DNA from: Blasia pusilla
Lineage: Eukaryota; Marchantiophyta; Marchantiopsida; Blasiales
Assembly: GCA_050084515.1 (NCBI GenBank)
Contig: CM114273.1
Span: 38,750,001 to 38,814,000 of the forward strand
DNA length: 64,000 nt
Reading direction: 5' to 3'
Position numbers and translations under genes: made by a program. The notes beneath the pieces are model-generated. The model saw nothing but the letters and a program-made list of their open reading frames with translations, searched no databases and was not told where the DNA came from. Of the stretch, positions 45,980 to 58,588 are shown piece by piece (position 1 is the stretch's first letter; every line of letters starts with the position of its first letter).

Positions 45980-48422
45980 CTCTATTTAGGTCATAAAAAA
46001 TCATAACCCATAGTAATTTATAGGTGGAGAAAGATTATTTGAGTTCTCAAATTATAATTACTAAAACACTTTTCCCTAGGTTGAGCAAATGAATTATGGA
46101 TTTCTCAAGAGCCTATGTGCTTGATATATGAATTTTTTTGCAACAAGAAAATACTTTCAAAGGGATTGTTCGATTTTGACAACAAGAAAATGTTTTAGGT
46201 ACATAATTAAAATACAAAATGGTATTACCATACCAAGCCCACAACTTGTAATGGACTAGGAAATGTTTATCTATATTCTTGTATTAAAAGTGTGCACCAT
46301 ACAATACTAGTAAGATGTTTTGACTACATATTTAGAAACCAATGTAGAAAAAATGGAGGAAAAAGAAAATGGAGATTAAAAAATCAGATAATAATGGTTG
46401 ATAGATTATGGAAACAACACTCTATGCATCCTCTTGATTTTGAGAATATTCTTTTAGTTTCATAATTTTTATTTTGGAATGAAATTCACCTTTCCTAATA
46501 ATGGTCAAGATTTTTCTTCTTCAAATTTCAAGGGAAGAAAAATCTTTGGAAGAAGTAATTTGGATGACTTCTTTAAATTCTCATCCTCCTAAATTTTTTG
46601 AATGATAGAGAGATTAAATTGAAAATATGATCTTAACCTCTAAAAGGTCTGAAATTAAGGTCTGATGACTCTCCCTCCCCTCTTTGCACGTCCTTACTTC
46701 TCTTATCTTAACTACTCCCCTTTCATTGCCTTTAATTCTTTACTCCTTAAATAGACATGCCACCTGGAGAAGACTCCTCGTAAAATTGTATCTTTTGTTA
46801 ATAATATAGATAGGATCTTGCTCCCTTATAGTTATCATATTGCACAAATTCATAGTTATCAATTTTCAAATTCGTTAGTATAAGGTTTCCTCATTCATTC
46901 TTTTAAGGTACTTGTAGTTGTCATTAGGTCATTAGGATCTTCAAAATTGATCCAAGTAATTTTTTCTCGTTAAAAGTTTTTGAGACTATATTTTCGTTGA
47001 AATGAAATTGAATTTATAAAATTAAAATTTTGAATTTTATAATGTTTTTAGTTTCTATGCATTTAAGTGATCTTTGAATTTACAAGAGCCAATGAATTCA
47101 ATATCTTCTATTTTTTCTAAGAAAACTTATTCATGTCTGATTTTCTCATTGAGATTTTTAACTCCATTTTCTAAAAAAATTATCTATATTTTAGTCACTA
47201 GGAAAAATTATGATTTTTTTGGGGAGAATTTATCTTCCCAAAGCTTCATTGCCTTCAATGCCTCAAAGCTTCATCTATAATATAATCATTAGTAGGAGTT
47301 AAGAAATTAAAACTCTCCATTAATTTTTTTACCTTTTTTTCATTGCAAAATTACTAAATATAAAATTTTGGAAAGCAATCATGTTTGAATTTAAATAAAT
47401 TTATTTTCTTACAAAAATATTCTTCATTTTGAAAAAAATAATTTCTAATCCAATATATGTTACATGCTTTAAAGAATTAAGAATTATGGAGAAGAGATAA
47501 CATATTTTTAAAATAGGGAAAAAAAAAAGGTTGCATAAATAATTTGTCTTTCAAGCGCTTAATTTTAAATACTATAAAGAAGAAAAGATAGGGAATTTGG
47601 AATTTGGATCGGGCAGGGAGAAATGGATAATTCTTCAACTTTGCAAGGAATAAAAAAAGATATAAATTTTGAAGAAGAGAGAAATCATAGGAGGAGGTCT
47701 ATCCTACTATTTGGAAAGATAGAGGCAAATATGCCTCTCCTGAAATTCAAGGAGGACCCATCTATCTCTCCTCATTGCGATGGAGCGAGAAAACAAATCC
47801 ATCTTGATTCGCCCATCTTAGCATGTAATCCCTTGTGGGTGTTGACGTCTGCAGTGGAGTCGTGAGACTCATAACCAATATGAGTTTCTTCTAAGAAGCG
47901 AGTTCTGACAATTGCACGACATCTGTGTACTTTAAAAAAAGTAGATCATCCCCTACTTAACCCATTTGGCCTCTCATTCTCATAGTTTCCAATTTCCTCA
48001 ACCCTCTTGTTCCTTCATATTTGAGAAGATGCTCCACCCAAAGAGGAGTGGCGGTTGACGATATTATCTCCCAAATGTCAACAATTTATGGAGCGAGAGT
48101 AAGGTAGACAAGCCCAAGGATTACGTGCTTACCATGAATTAAATAAAGCTCGGGTTGTCCAATAGTCTTTTAGGATTACACAAGTGTGTGACGTTAGGGA
48201 GGATCTTCACTAGCAGGTCTCTCATGTGGTGTCAAATGTAGAGGTGGGTGCGCGTGCGAAAGGTGCATGACCACATTACGACATGTGGTTGATGTGATAT
48301 TTCGAGCCCATTTAGGTAATGGTTCCCACCTATGGCTCTAGTAAAGGTTGCATGTGAAGAAAGTTTGTGTTCTCGGACATGTCTATGTGCGTGTACTTAC
48401 GTCTGCTCTATGTCCATGTAGA

Positions 48423-48626
48423 CCCCACCTTCCTCTTCTTTCTTATCCCCCCCTTATTGCCATTGTGTTCCACAGTTTCATGTTTCTTTCTTCCTCCACT
48501 GCCACTTCCGCCCCCTTATTGCCCCACCTTCCTCGTCTTTCTCATTCCTCCCCCCCCCAATTTCCTTTGTGTTACATAGTTTCATGTTTTTTCCTTCCTC
48601 CACTTCCACTTCCTCCCTCCTCATTG
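48423..48626. repeat. Tandem duplication of a pyrimidine-rich 100-bp unit
   Basis: The units at 48423-48521 and 48522-48626 share ccccaccttcctc, a C-rich run, gtgttccacagtttcatg (gtgttacatagtttcatg in the second unit) and cttcctccact. A third start (ccccact) at 48627 does not continue. Open frames across it are composition artefacts. Confidence 0.8.
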
Positions 48627-50071
48627 CCCCACTTGCCCTTGTCATGCCTTTCATCATGAAGCATAAGTGTAGGCCGCACTTCTTGCAATCCATGTTTGTG
48701 GACATGTCCAAACTTGTCCATCCATGGTCGTTCGAGTGACAAATTTGTCCATTTTTTTGCAACCATGACTCTAATTGAGCAGTTTGCTTTCTTTGTAGTT
48801 TTTTTTGTGTGAGGATGAGTGTATTTTTACATGCAAGGTTCTACCCGTGGCAATTGTAGCACACCATTACAGAAGGATATAATGCAAAGACATCCTTCAA
48901 CACATACGTTGATGCAATGCTTCACAATAACATTGACCAACATCTTTAATGCTTGTGTGTGAATGTGTAAAGTCGGTTATCCTCTCCATGCCCCCCATAG
49001 CACCACGACCCTTCCACCCACTGAGAAGTTGAGGTTGACCAACGATTCCCAAGAAATGGAGGATCTCATGTCAACCCTCGAATTGCAAAATCTCTAATAA
49101 AAGGTACACAACCTTGGGTATGGATGCGGAACAATGTTCGTATCATGCTCGATAGAAATGGATCCATGGACTTGATAGGTCATTTTGTAGAAAACAAAAT
49201 TGAGTGAGATGTGACCACATAGGGACATCCATCTTCTATCTATGTAAACGTATCTATGGAGGTATAGGCTAGGAGATATATAGTGTGGGAATCTACCTTA
49301 GCTCCCAAGAACCGATCTTGGGATTATTCGCAGAAGATAGGATAGTAGTTATTGAGGGATGTGATATAGATGACTACTTCATCCTATTCACGTATGTTGG
49401 ACCTATTTACTCCCATATTGCATGGAAGGAGCTAGTTTGTACCGCTTCATCATTTTCAGAGTATTTTTACGCACACTACTACTATGCATAACTCTCGCCA
49501 TCAACAATACATAGATAGTGACCATATATGTTGCAATAACATAGCTGGATATATTCAATCATGTTGGTTATACAATGATAAGAACGCCATGTGGGAGTAT
49601 GTGAAAGTCTTATAGGATCATTTTGGTTCGCGATGGGATGAAGATTTTTTTTATTTCCTCTCTCATTCAAGATCATAGACATAGGCGAGAGAATTTTTGT
49701 TAGTTACAAATGGGGAAAGCCAAGATGAAATATTTTTGTGAACTTTGGACATAAAAGTAAAACAATATGTGTTACTTTGTTTATACTAGTATATTACATG
49801 TGCTATGCACATGCAAAAATCATCCGTGCATAGTATCCATTTCTTAATTTAAATTCAGTGGCTTTGTTATATTAATTTGGTTCTTGGCTACACTTGTCGT
49901 CATCGGAGCAAACCACAACATATACGTGTCATCACTAGAGGACGGGGTCCTTGAACCCCGTCTTCTTTTAATTAAATAGATATGTTGATGGAAATTTTTA
50001 GAATCCATCTCTTTGGGTTTATAATGGCTATTTCAATTTTGTATTTTCCATCGTCTTAGAGATATCGTGAG

Positions 50072-51244
50072 TTGGAGCGCTTTTTCATGGTGGAGGATGT
50101 CAATTTGATTTCATCTGAGGAAAATTTTGCAGTTGAATTATCCCCTTCCCCTATGAACCCTCTATCATGGCATATGGAAATCCAGGAGGACCCAAAATGT
50201 TACACAGATGATGATGTCAAATCAACAAAAAATCAACCGGATGGCCAACAATGCCCACACAATGTCTTAGAGGACTTCTTTGATGAAGGCATTGAGGATT
50301 TCCTCCATGACCACTTCTCGAACCATGACTCAAATGCACCAAGAGACCATTTTGACAAAGATGCACGAGTCCTATTCCATGTTACATGAAAAATTGCAAC
50401 ATGAGGGAACACTTCCCAACTTCAAGATCAATTACACAAGTAATATTGAGACACGCGCGATTACTATGAGAGCATACATGCATGCCCTTGTCAAAAATTC
50501 TATATCGTGGACATGGGTCATCCTCAAGGGTCAAACCAAAAACCACAAGATATGAAGATGACATATGAGGAGATGTGTCGCCAAAGGTTCTTTGCCCATT
50601 TTCCATCATCCCACAATTATTGCGCATGTATAGTGTTCCTTCCTTGGTTGAGTTGATGGTATGGTATGCACGCCACCAATCCATTGATGGAGTGATGTGG
50701 TTGGTGGTAGATTCTCCATCCCACTTCTTTGGGGAGAGTGCCTACCAAGATTGGAGAGTAAAGTCAAGGAATGTGCAATTTCTCGGCTTTACTCAATACT
50801 AGCTACCAATGGAATGTCCCCAGACCGTCAGTCTTACACAAAAGAGCTACACAATGTGGCCAATTATGTTGGTGAACTATAATATTCAGCCTTGGCTAGC
50901 CATGAAGAGGGGTTTCTTGATTCTAGGATTGATCATTCTAGAGAAATATTTTAAAAAAATCTTAAATAAGTAGCATGAAAGCATGAGTAAACTTCCATGG
51001 AATATATTACCATACTACACAATATTTTTGTATGCGCAATGAGCTCTCTAAATATCATGCAAGGCGTAAGAAGGTGGGTCATATGGACACATACATTGAG
51101 CCTCTTGTGGAGGAGTTTTTCACCCTATGGGAGGGAGTTTATGCAATGGATAAATGCATTGTCTACCTTGAAGAGAGGAGGATTTTTAGACTTTGGGCCA
51201 TGATTCACATAGTAATGATTCTTGAGTGCTCCACACTAGCATGA
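50072..51244 (+). pseudogene. Relic of En/Spm (CACTA) transposase, Transposase_21 type
   Basis: Several plus-strand frames in order match the pattern of plant CACTA transposases. The first is an acidic N-terminal segment (50072-50389). The next, at 50575-50802, has CPFSIIPQLLRMY, then WYARHQSIDGVM, then DSPSHFF and RNVQF, corresponding to the central RW-DG-M...PRN signature. The last, at 51032-51244, has DTYIEPLVEEFFTLWEGV and FRLWAMIHIVMI, corresponding to the block before the DFPAYG motif, which is degraded here. At least four frameshifts make it a fossil. The enzyme would cut CACTA ends. No matching termini were located around it. Confidence 0.65.
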
Positions 51245-51917
51245 CACATTATGCCGGTCTAAAAATGAAGCATAGAAAATGGACTGTAACTATCCACGCA
51301 AATAAGCTAACTTGAGTTTGGATTCCACAGGTTATGGATTCATATCACGTTAATTAGCAAATTTGAGGTAAGTTACCATGTCCTACATGGGGCCATGGTT
51401 TAGAGGTTGTCTATCGAGGAGAGTTAAGGGCAATCATAAATTGAGGTGTGGCCAAATATTTGCCTTGTGGGCATCCTATGAGGGTGGACTTGGTAGGATA
51501 ATCAATGGACAACATTGAGGTCCCATCTGCTATGTTGTATTTGGACTGGTTGGTGTAGGAAGATCAAGTGCGTAGGGATAATATTCCTTGATTGCGTAGT
51601 GGAATCAAATGGATGTCATGCCTTAACATATCGCCTCATTGGAATGTAAGTACATAAGCTTATTATGAAGTCTTTCCATGATTTGCAACATTTTCTTATC
51701 GTATTATCAAGATCAATTCTTGAATCGTTCGTTGACCATGTAAGGCCTATTGATACGACACTTGGAAAATCTAATGCACATTGAGGGCAATATGATGTGT
51801 TTGTTGATGGACCATTTGTTTGGCCAGAGAGACATTGATTCGCATAGACAAGCTTGTTTTCATGTCTTTAGGATGGATTTAAAATTTTATGGTAGCACGA
51901 CTTTAAGGATGTTGGAG
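51245..51917 (+). other. Probable continuation of the CACTA relic
   Basis: No long frame survives. Short protein-like runs (for example SFHDLQHFLIVLSRSILESF near 51670-51730) could be the C-terminal part of the transposase, but this cannot be supported firmly. Confidence 0.25.
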
Positions 51918-52330
51918 CCTTAGGAGGTTAAGGATGATCTGTTGAGGCCTTGGGTAACATGAGTAGTAGGTTTCTCCTTTATTTTTGCTTATTTGGAGTT
52001 TTATAGAGAAATCTACTATTTTGGGTAAAATATCGTGAAGAGTAGAATTAATTTTCTATTTTGGGAAGTGACCCTTGACCCCCTACATCAAGTTAAGAGC
52101 TCAAGAGGTGACTTGCAAGCATAGATTACCATGGAGAGAGCTTCGGAGAGGAAAGGGGATATATCCAAGGAGAGAGAGCTTTGGAGCTCATTCTTTCTTT
52201 GTTAAACCTTTTGGCATGAAGCGGCGGAACTATAGTTCTCCTTGCCTTAAGAGTAACCCTAGCCTCTCATTAGGAGAGTGGGTCTGGTTTGATATGAGAG
52301 AGACACAATGTTTGTGTGCATATTGAGAGA
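51918..52330 (+). repeat. LTR-like dispersed repeat, copy 3
   Basis: This aligns in direct orientation with 52790-53190 through shared words: tgttgaggcctt, gtaggtttc, atttggag, gagagagctt, ggagctcattct, and attaggagagtgggtctggtttgatat. It lies about 870 bases upstream of the copy that borders retroelement C. It may be a solo LTR, a second LTR of a nested element, or a tandem duplication. Confidence 0.6.
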
Positions 52331-52789
52331 CGTTTAAGTGCTTGTGATTTCATTGGAGATATTTTGGTACTCGATTGTTTTGCTGTTTAGATGTCATGAG
52401 TTAGTATCGTACCTTGTATATTTTTGTATGTATTATGTGACAACGATATATGTTGTGTAGTGATGTATATGTGCACAAAAATATACGTCATTGAGCGTCA
52501 AGGGTTTGATTATAAACTAGGCACGAGTAGAGGGAAGTATGGTTGAGGGATTGATGTTAGATGAGGCTATGTTGTACACATCCCAATTGTTGGGTTGTCT
52601 TCACATTGCCGCTCCAATCTTACGGATACCTTGATTCATGGATAATGATAACAAAGATGATGACATTTATGAGGGATTATACAGGGCATGTGCAAAGGTT
52701 CATTTGGGTGAGATTCTATGGTGTGCCTCTCGTCTTTGAGGATAGATTGAAGAGTATTTGTATGGCACCTTTGAGGGGATCAAAAAATA
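52331..52789. other. Spacer between two LTR-like repeats
   Basis: No recognised gene. Bases 52400-52470 are weakly similar to the region just after the PHD finger of copy B. An open frame at 52561-52818 has no domain I recognise. Confidence 0.35.
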
Positions 52790-53677
<888 letters not shown>

Positions 53678-55182
53678 ATGGCATGCTTTCAAGATTTTGA
53701 GAGGCGAGGTAGTGGACCTGAGAGTAGCTCTGGAGGGTTTACCCGGAGTGGTGCAACGTTTCGAGCATCTCCACGTGAGAGACCACCTCGATCTCTTTCT
53801 GTGTCGTCTTCAGACGAGGGGGAGTGTGTAGAAGAGTGTGTTAGTGATCCATCGTACACATTGAGTGGTCCTACCAGTTGGGCATACGAGATGGACGACC
53901 AGGGTAGAGGACTGTGTAGGCTTTCGGGTAGTGTAGGCACCATAGAGCTACATGACTTCATTGCGGAGTTTAGGAGTTGGTGTGACTCACAATGGGCTAG
54001 GAACTCTAGAGAGTTCAACCCATTTACAGCATGGAATAGTATGTTCCAGCATTTAGAAAAGGCGCCAATGGACGATTATAGTGAGTTCTCCCATAAATAT
54101 GCCCAGGAGATTGATGCATGGCGACTCTACTATGACCCACACTATGTGTCATGGACGAAGCCGTTTCCAGATAAGGAGGAATGAGTAGAGGCTACTTCCT
54201 CTTCCACTAGTGATGTTTTAGGAGGGATCACTCGTAGTGGAGCAGTTCCACCGTCTAGTCGGGTTCGTCCCAAGTTTAACCCCGTGGTTGAGTTCTTTGC
54301 AGAGTTGAGGACGAGCTACCAAGGGGTACAGACAGAGAAGTTGTGGAGCATTCACAAATTCCAGAGGCGCCCGGGTGAGAGTTTGCATGAGGCTTACACT
54401 CGCTTGCGCTGGTTGATCAACGTCACTCAAGGGATGACAGATGCTCTGGCTATCCAGTTATGGTATGCGATGTTGGATCACACCCTGCGGACACCGTGCG
54501 GGAGGGGTTGCTCCTTATGAACACCTCCCCACCGTTGAGATATGTTTTTAGGACCGCCAAGAACATTGAATGCAACATGGCGGAGGAGAGTGTAGCCACC
54601 ATGGGTTCTAAGCGAGAGCAGTCACGATTGTCTACACCACCAGTGTAGCGATGTGGACTCCGAGATAGGTTGACTATGGCACCACGAGCTCAGGGAGGAT
54701 GCCAAGAGGCCGTGCCACAAAGACGTGCATCTTCATATATGGCTCAGCAGCAACCGCCTACGATTACTTGTTGGTCATGTGGTGGAGCCCATCATCAACG
54801 CGATTGCACTTGTCAGGGTCATGGACATGTGCCTCAGCTTGGAGGAGGAGATGGTGCTGCACCAGGAGGTTATCAGTTTGACTATTGTCAGAGGTATGGT
54901 CATACACGTGCAAGGTGTTTGAGGTTACATCTTGAGTTACGTCCAGACGGAGGGCTTGAGAGGGCACCACAGCAAGTAGCTGGTCCAGGTGGGCCTAGAG
55001 ATCGTGCACCGGGTGGTCCTGTTGGGGGACGAGGAGTTGGATTTGCCCGACAGGGTGGTGGAGCTGCCCATGGAGGAGGTAGAGTCCCACCACCTAGACG
55101 CGTCGAGGGAGATGCCAGGCGTGAGGCAGGGATGGCTACTCAGATACAGCAGCTACAGGAGCAGATTTCGCTATGGCATTGA
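53678..55182 (+). pseudogene. Retroelement gag with two zinc knuckles, copy C
   Basis: The first frame starts at ATG 53678 with a charged Ser/Arg-rich N-terminus. The capsid-like region at 54284-54500 carries QRRPGESLHEAYTRL. After a frameshift near 54505 comes a nucleocapsid region with CWSCGGAHHQRDC, a CCHC-like knuckle with one residue fewer than usual. A second knuckle ends CQRYGHTRARC, whose first Cys has become Phe (copy A keeps it). A Gly-rich tail ends at 55182. Gag would package element RNA in the cytoplasm. In-frame stops at 54182 and 54646 are consistent with point decay. Confidence 0.82.
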
Positions 55183-55442
55183 GGTTACTCGATGCCGGAT
55201 CCATGGCATCGACATCATATGGAGGAGCCAGAGATATGGAGGATCCTGGTTGGATGTGCGGGGTTGCCCACATGGAGGCCGTCACAGTTGTGACGTGTGG
55301 AGCAGCAGCAGAGTTGGATCCACAGCGAGGGCAAGCCAGGAAACATACTAGGCTTTCTCAATTTTTCACGTTGTCCCAGGTGATGAGGGCCCCATCGATG
55401 GGTCATGATCAGAGTTCCTAGAGAGTTGGTGATGTTGTTGGC

Positions 55443-56177
55443 GTGCAGGCATGGAGGGCGATGGGAGAAGCGAGTGCAATGACTCTTATTGTTGATGCTC
55501 AGGAAGGGCATGTGTCGAGCACGTTGTTGGGGGTGGCTACCATTTTGTACCGCACTCCTTTATTTTGTGCTTCCGATGTTATGATATTGGGAGGTACGCC
55601 CACCGAGGTTTTTTGGCTATGTGAGCGTGGACTTGGAGTTCTTGCATCATGTTCAGAGGTGATTGCAGAGGAGGTGATGGACCCGCCCTTGGAGCGGATG
55701 CTCGGGCTGTTCACGTCAGATTCATGGCAGGTTGCGGCTGCTAGGATGGCGGAGATGCCCGCTAGACCCGCGATAGAGCGTGCCATGGCTTCTCTTGGTG
55801 TTGTGTTGCTGAATAACCGGGGAGAGGTCTTCTAGTTGGTGAGTCCTTGAGGGAGAGCTTTTAGTCCGCAGCACGTCTTGTTGGATTCAGGAGCGCAACC
55901 CCTGATGTTGGGAAAAGCGTCATTCAGAGGATTGGGCTTGACGAGAGCCGATGTGGAGCGGTGTCCATTCCGGATACAGACATACTTGGGTGGAGCGAGT
56001 ACCACACAGTATATCACCGGACGGGAGGTCGTGGTGAGGATTTTCCCGGAACATCCTACAGATGAGTCCGTGGTGCGAGCCAAGACAATAGTGACTAATG
56101 CAGAGTCCTACGACGTTTTGGTTGGTGGATCAGTGTTATACCTAATGGGGTTTTCGCTGGATTACTGGGAGGAGTAA
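55443..56177 (+). pseudogene. Aspartic protease region, copy C
   Basis: A stretch of about 120 residues precedes the protease, shared with copy A and not recognised. After stops at 55833 and 55848, the retropepsin fold starts with LLDSGAQPLMLG (catalytic Asp in DSG). It continues through a hydrophobic flap region to YDVLVGGSVLYLMGF, the usual C-terminal strand with its Gly. It would process the polyprotein. The frame closes with TAA at 56175-56177 before the spacer that leads to the methyltransferase. Confidence 0.8.
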
Positions 56178-56582
56178 GCGTCCTATAGACTTGGATGGCA
56201 ATCAAGTGATGGACGCCTTAGCTCATTACCCGTTTGATTCACAGGTGCAGAGATCGAGCGACGGCCAAGAGAGATGGCGACCTTAGCAGCATTTAGCAGT
56301 GCCATCACTTGGCCTAGTGATTTGATTGAGGGACATATCCATGTAGAGGATACTCCCGTTCCTGACATTTCTATGGAGAGGAGTGTCATGGTAGCCGCAT
56401 CAGTCCATGGAGGAGAGGTGCCGCTTTGGGGCTCGACTGAGGAGCTTCCACGCTTAGCCACTGAGCGTGTGCAGACTGTGTGGAGCGAGACGTTTGCACT
56501 AGAGTGTGATGGGTCAGAGGAACTCCAGGTAGGCAAGAGTGCTGCTATGACCCCTTTGGACACCACCCCGCTTGTGTGGTGC
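56178..56582 (+). other. Conserved spacer domain before methyltransferase, copy C
   Basis: From 56274 this is open for about 105 residues and closely similar to 4320-4663 in copy A: MATLAAFSSAITWP, an acidic segment, then MTPLDTTPLVWC. No known domain is recognised. It continues directly into motif I of the methyltransferase. Confidence 0.55.
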
Positions 56583-57540
56583 ATCCCATAGGAGGGTATT
56601 TGGGTGTTGGATCTCTTTGGAGGGATCAACAATGGGTTAGTTGTTGTTTTGCACGATGGAGTGCATGTGTAGCAATACCTGTATGTGGAGATTAATGATG
56701 TTGCCAGGCGCCCTTCACTTTACCATGTAGCACTATTACGCCTCCGTTTTCCCGACTTGTTGTCTGCGTCCGCCATTCAGGGTTACCAAAGTTCCCTACC
56801 GAGGGACATTCATTGTTGGGGGCGCAGGACTTGGAGCAGGTAGGAACTATAGACTTGGTCATTGCTGGTTGGCGTGTCAGGGCCAATCGAGTGTTGGACG
56901 AGGTAGCGGGTTAGCTGACACTCGGTCCAAGTTGTTTTGGAAGATGATGTGGATCTTGCGACATTTACAAGAGGATCAGCCTCGTTCTCCAACATACATT
57001 TTGGAGAATGTGCCGATTTTGGGTGATTCGAGGTCCCGGGTGATGACTAGTGCACATCAGGTGTGCGCATGGATCGGGCTGTGTTGTTAGATGCGGCGAG
57101 TGTAGGTTCTAGAGCACACCGCCCACTTCTTTGATGGACAAACTTGGTACCACATGAGATTTTGTGGAGGGCTTATGCGAGAGTGGAGCGTCCCTACGAT
57201 TTATTGGTGGATTCTAGATTGGATCCCGACCGTCAATCACAAGCAGTGAGGCACGATGATCGAACGCCATTGACTATGATCAACAAGATTGGCAGGCCAA
57301 GGGCAGCCTTTCCCACATTGGTGAGTTTTCTTGCTTCCTATGCATTCAAGGAGGCCGAACGTGGCTTGGTTTAGGATGACCAAGTGCAGAGGTTGGTGGA
57401 GCCCAACGCCGATGAGTAAGAGCGAGCGATGGGATTCCCCACAGAAGTGACGGTAGTACCGTCACTATCGAAGGCATCACAACGTCATATCATGGATCAG
57501 GCGATGAACCTGAATTGCTTGATATGGATTTTCAGCTTAG
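56583..57540 (+). pseudogene. Cytosine-5 DNA methyltransferase domain, copy C
   Basis: Canonical C5-methyltransferase order is seen. Motif I is VLDLFGGIN at 56604-56630, followed by YLYVEIN, then GTIDLVIAGW leading to motif IV near 56860-56885. Motif VI is ILENVP at about 57000. A motif VIII-like region (RAHRP...) lies near 57110. DNMT3-like C-terminal features include a RERAMGFP-type segment near 57420 and QAMNLNCL near 57500. One cytosine of the Pro codon in the PCQ motif is missing at about 56872, so the frame breaks exactly at the active site. TAG codons at 56592 and about 56652 also interrupt. The enzyme would methylate cytosine in DNA using S-adenosylmethionine. Confidence 0.87.
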
Positions 57541-57984
57541 GAGTAGTTGAGGATGCGATAAATCACAAAAGTTGCGTTGGTGCGCCCCATGCCTACCGAG
57601 ACGGTTGAGGCAATGGTTGGGGGTGAGATCCGAGGAGATTGACACACTAGGGGTGATCGGGAGAGACGCCCTTGGACTTCTTGGGATGTTTTATTGATAT
57701 GCCAGGAGATGATAGCCACAACATTGAGCGTGGTTCTGGGTATTGCACATGGAGATGAGAGTTCTATTGTCCGAGATAGGGTTGCACAATAGCAACCATC
57801 GACATCCGCGCTAGAGAGTCCTACCGTAGTCACGATGGAGACTTGGGAGCCAGATATGGGCCCCAAGTTGACACAAGGAGAGCGGCGTCGAATATACCAG
57901 TTCCTTAGGAGTTATAGGAGTTGTTTTGCATTTAGTATGTATGATTTAGGTACTCTAAAGGGTCCAAGGATCCGCATTCAGTTG
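57541..57984 (+). pseudogene. DNMT-RT linker, copy C
   Basis: A linker of about 100 codons in broken frames, matching 3130-3439 of copy A, then METWEPDMGPK and FLRSYRSCFAFSM, the usual run-up to the reverse transcriptase. The function is unknown. It is replaced by unrelated DNA in copy B (12034-13060). Confidence 0.6.
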
Positions 57985-58441
57985 TCGAGTGACACGCCGA
58001 TCTTCTGACGACTCTACATGTACAATGACATGGAGAGGGCTCTGATTCAAAGTAGGATCCAAGACTTGGTTGGCGCAAGACTAGTGGAGATGTCGCATGG
58101 AGAGTATGCATCTGCCACTGTCATACTGGCCAAGAAGGATGTGCATGGCAACTGGACGGATAGGCGGATGTATGGAGATTACCGACCTATCAATTGGCAG
58201 ACAAAGTCCGATAGGTATGCCATGCCCACTTTTGAGGAGATCTTTCATGCATTTGGGCATGCAAAGGTCTTTAGTTCGTCAGATCTTTGAGCCGGATACC
58301 ATCAGTTGCCTATCAGATTGGAGGAGAGGCAGAAGAAGAAATTTTGGGGCATCGATCCTCATGGAAAGGATTGCTTGTACTAGTGGCGGTTCTTACCATT
58401 TGGGTTAAAGAACTCCCCAGCTGATTTTCACAGGGTCATGG
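57985..58441 (+). pseudogene. Reverse transcriptase, first half, copy C
   Basis: The frame contains MERALIQSRIQDLV, GDYRPINWQT, YAMPTFEEIF, a decayed SSSDL*AGYHQLPI, then a TAG at 58381-58383 (CLY*W) and FGLKNSPADFHRVM. The element is cut at this point by the CACTA end at 58442, before the YIDD motif. The TAG matches the position of the stop in copy B. Confidence 0.85.
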
Positions 58442-58461
58442 CACTAGTAGAAAAGGGGCCA
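58442..58461 (+). repeat. CACTA terminal sequence
   Basis: Begins CACTAGTAGAAAAGGGGCC, matching the usual plant CACTA end (CACTA plus an A-rich word). It directly abuts reverse transcriptase sequence. Confidence 0.75.
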
Positions 58462-58479
58462 TTTTAAACCCATATGTTT

Positions 58480-58588
58480 GTGACTCGTGTTACTTAGAGT
58501 CATTTGAAATACTCCTAGTGACTCTAAAATACATCAATTGACTCATGAATGACTCATATGATCCTCGAGTCACATTTAATGACTAGGT
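58480..58588 (+). repeat. Subterminal TGACTC repeats of the CACTA element
   Basis: About seven copies of TGACTC or its reverse complement GAGTCA, some imperfect, occur within 110 bases (near 58481, 58496, 58519, 58539, 58549, 58566 and 58580). CACTA elements carry clustered short subterminal motifs bound by their own accessory protein, so these are probably binding sites. Confidence 0.7.

Larger units (their letters stand above)
43571..50071. other. Long intergenic stretch, no gene supported
   Basis: The first 1 kb probably contains the 3' UTR of the IQ-motif gene. A minus-strand open frame at 44878-45081 is protein-like but isolated and not recognised. From 45100 to 48000 the DNA is strongly AT-rich. 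Two small tandem repeats are noted separately. No RNA gene was recognised. Confidence 0.45.

Noticed and set aside
48348-48766. Open frames on both strands over the pyrimidine-rich tandem duplication
   Set aside because: Low complexity and repeats create the frames, with no domain on either strand.
57537-57866. Minus-strand open frame across the DNMT-RT linker of copy C
   Set aside because: It mirrors the linker that is coding on the plus strand, and its equivalent in copy A is also antisense.
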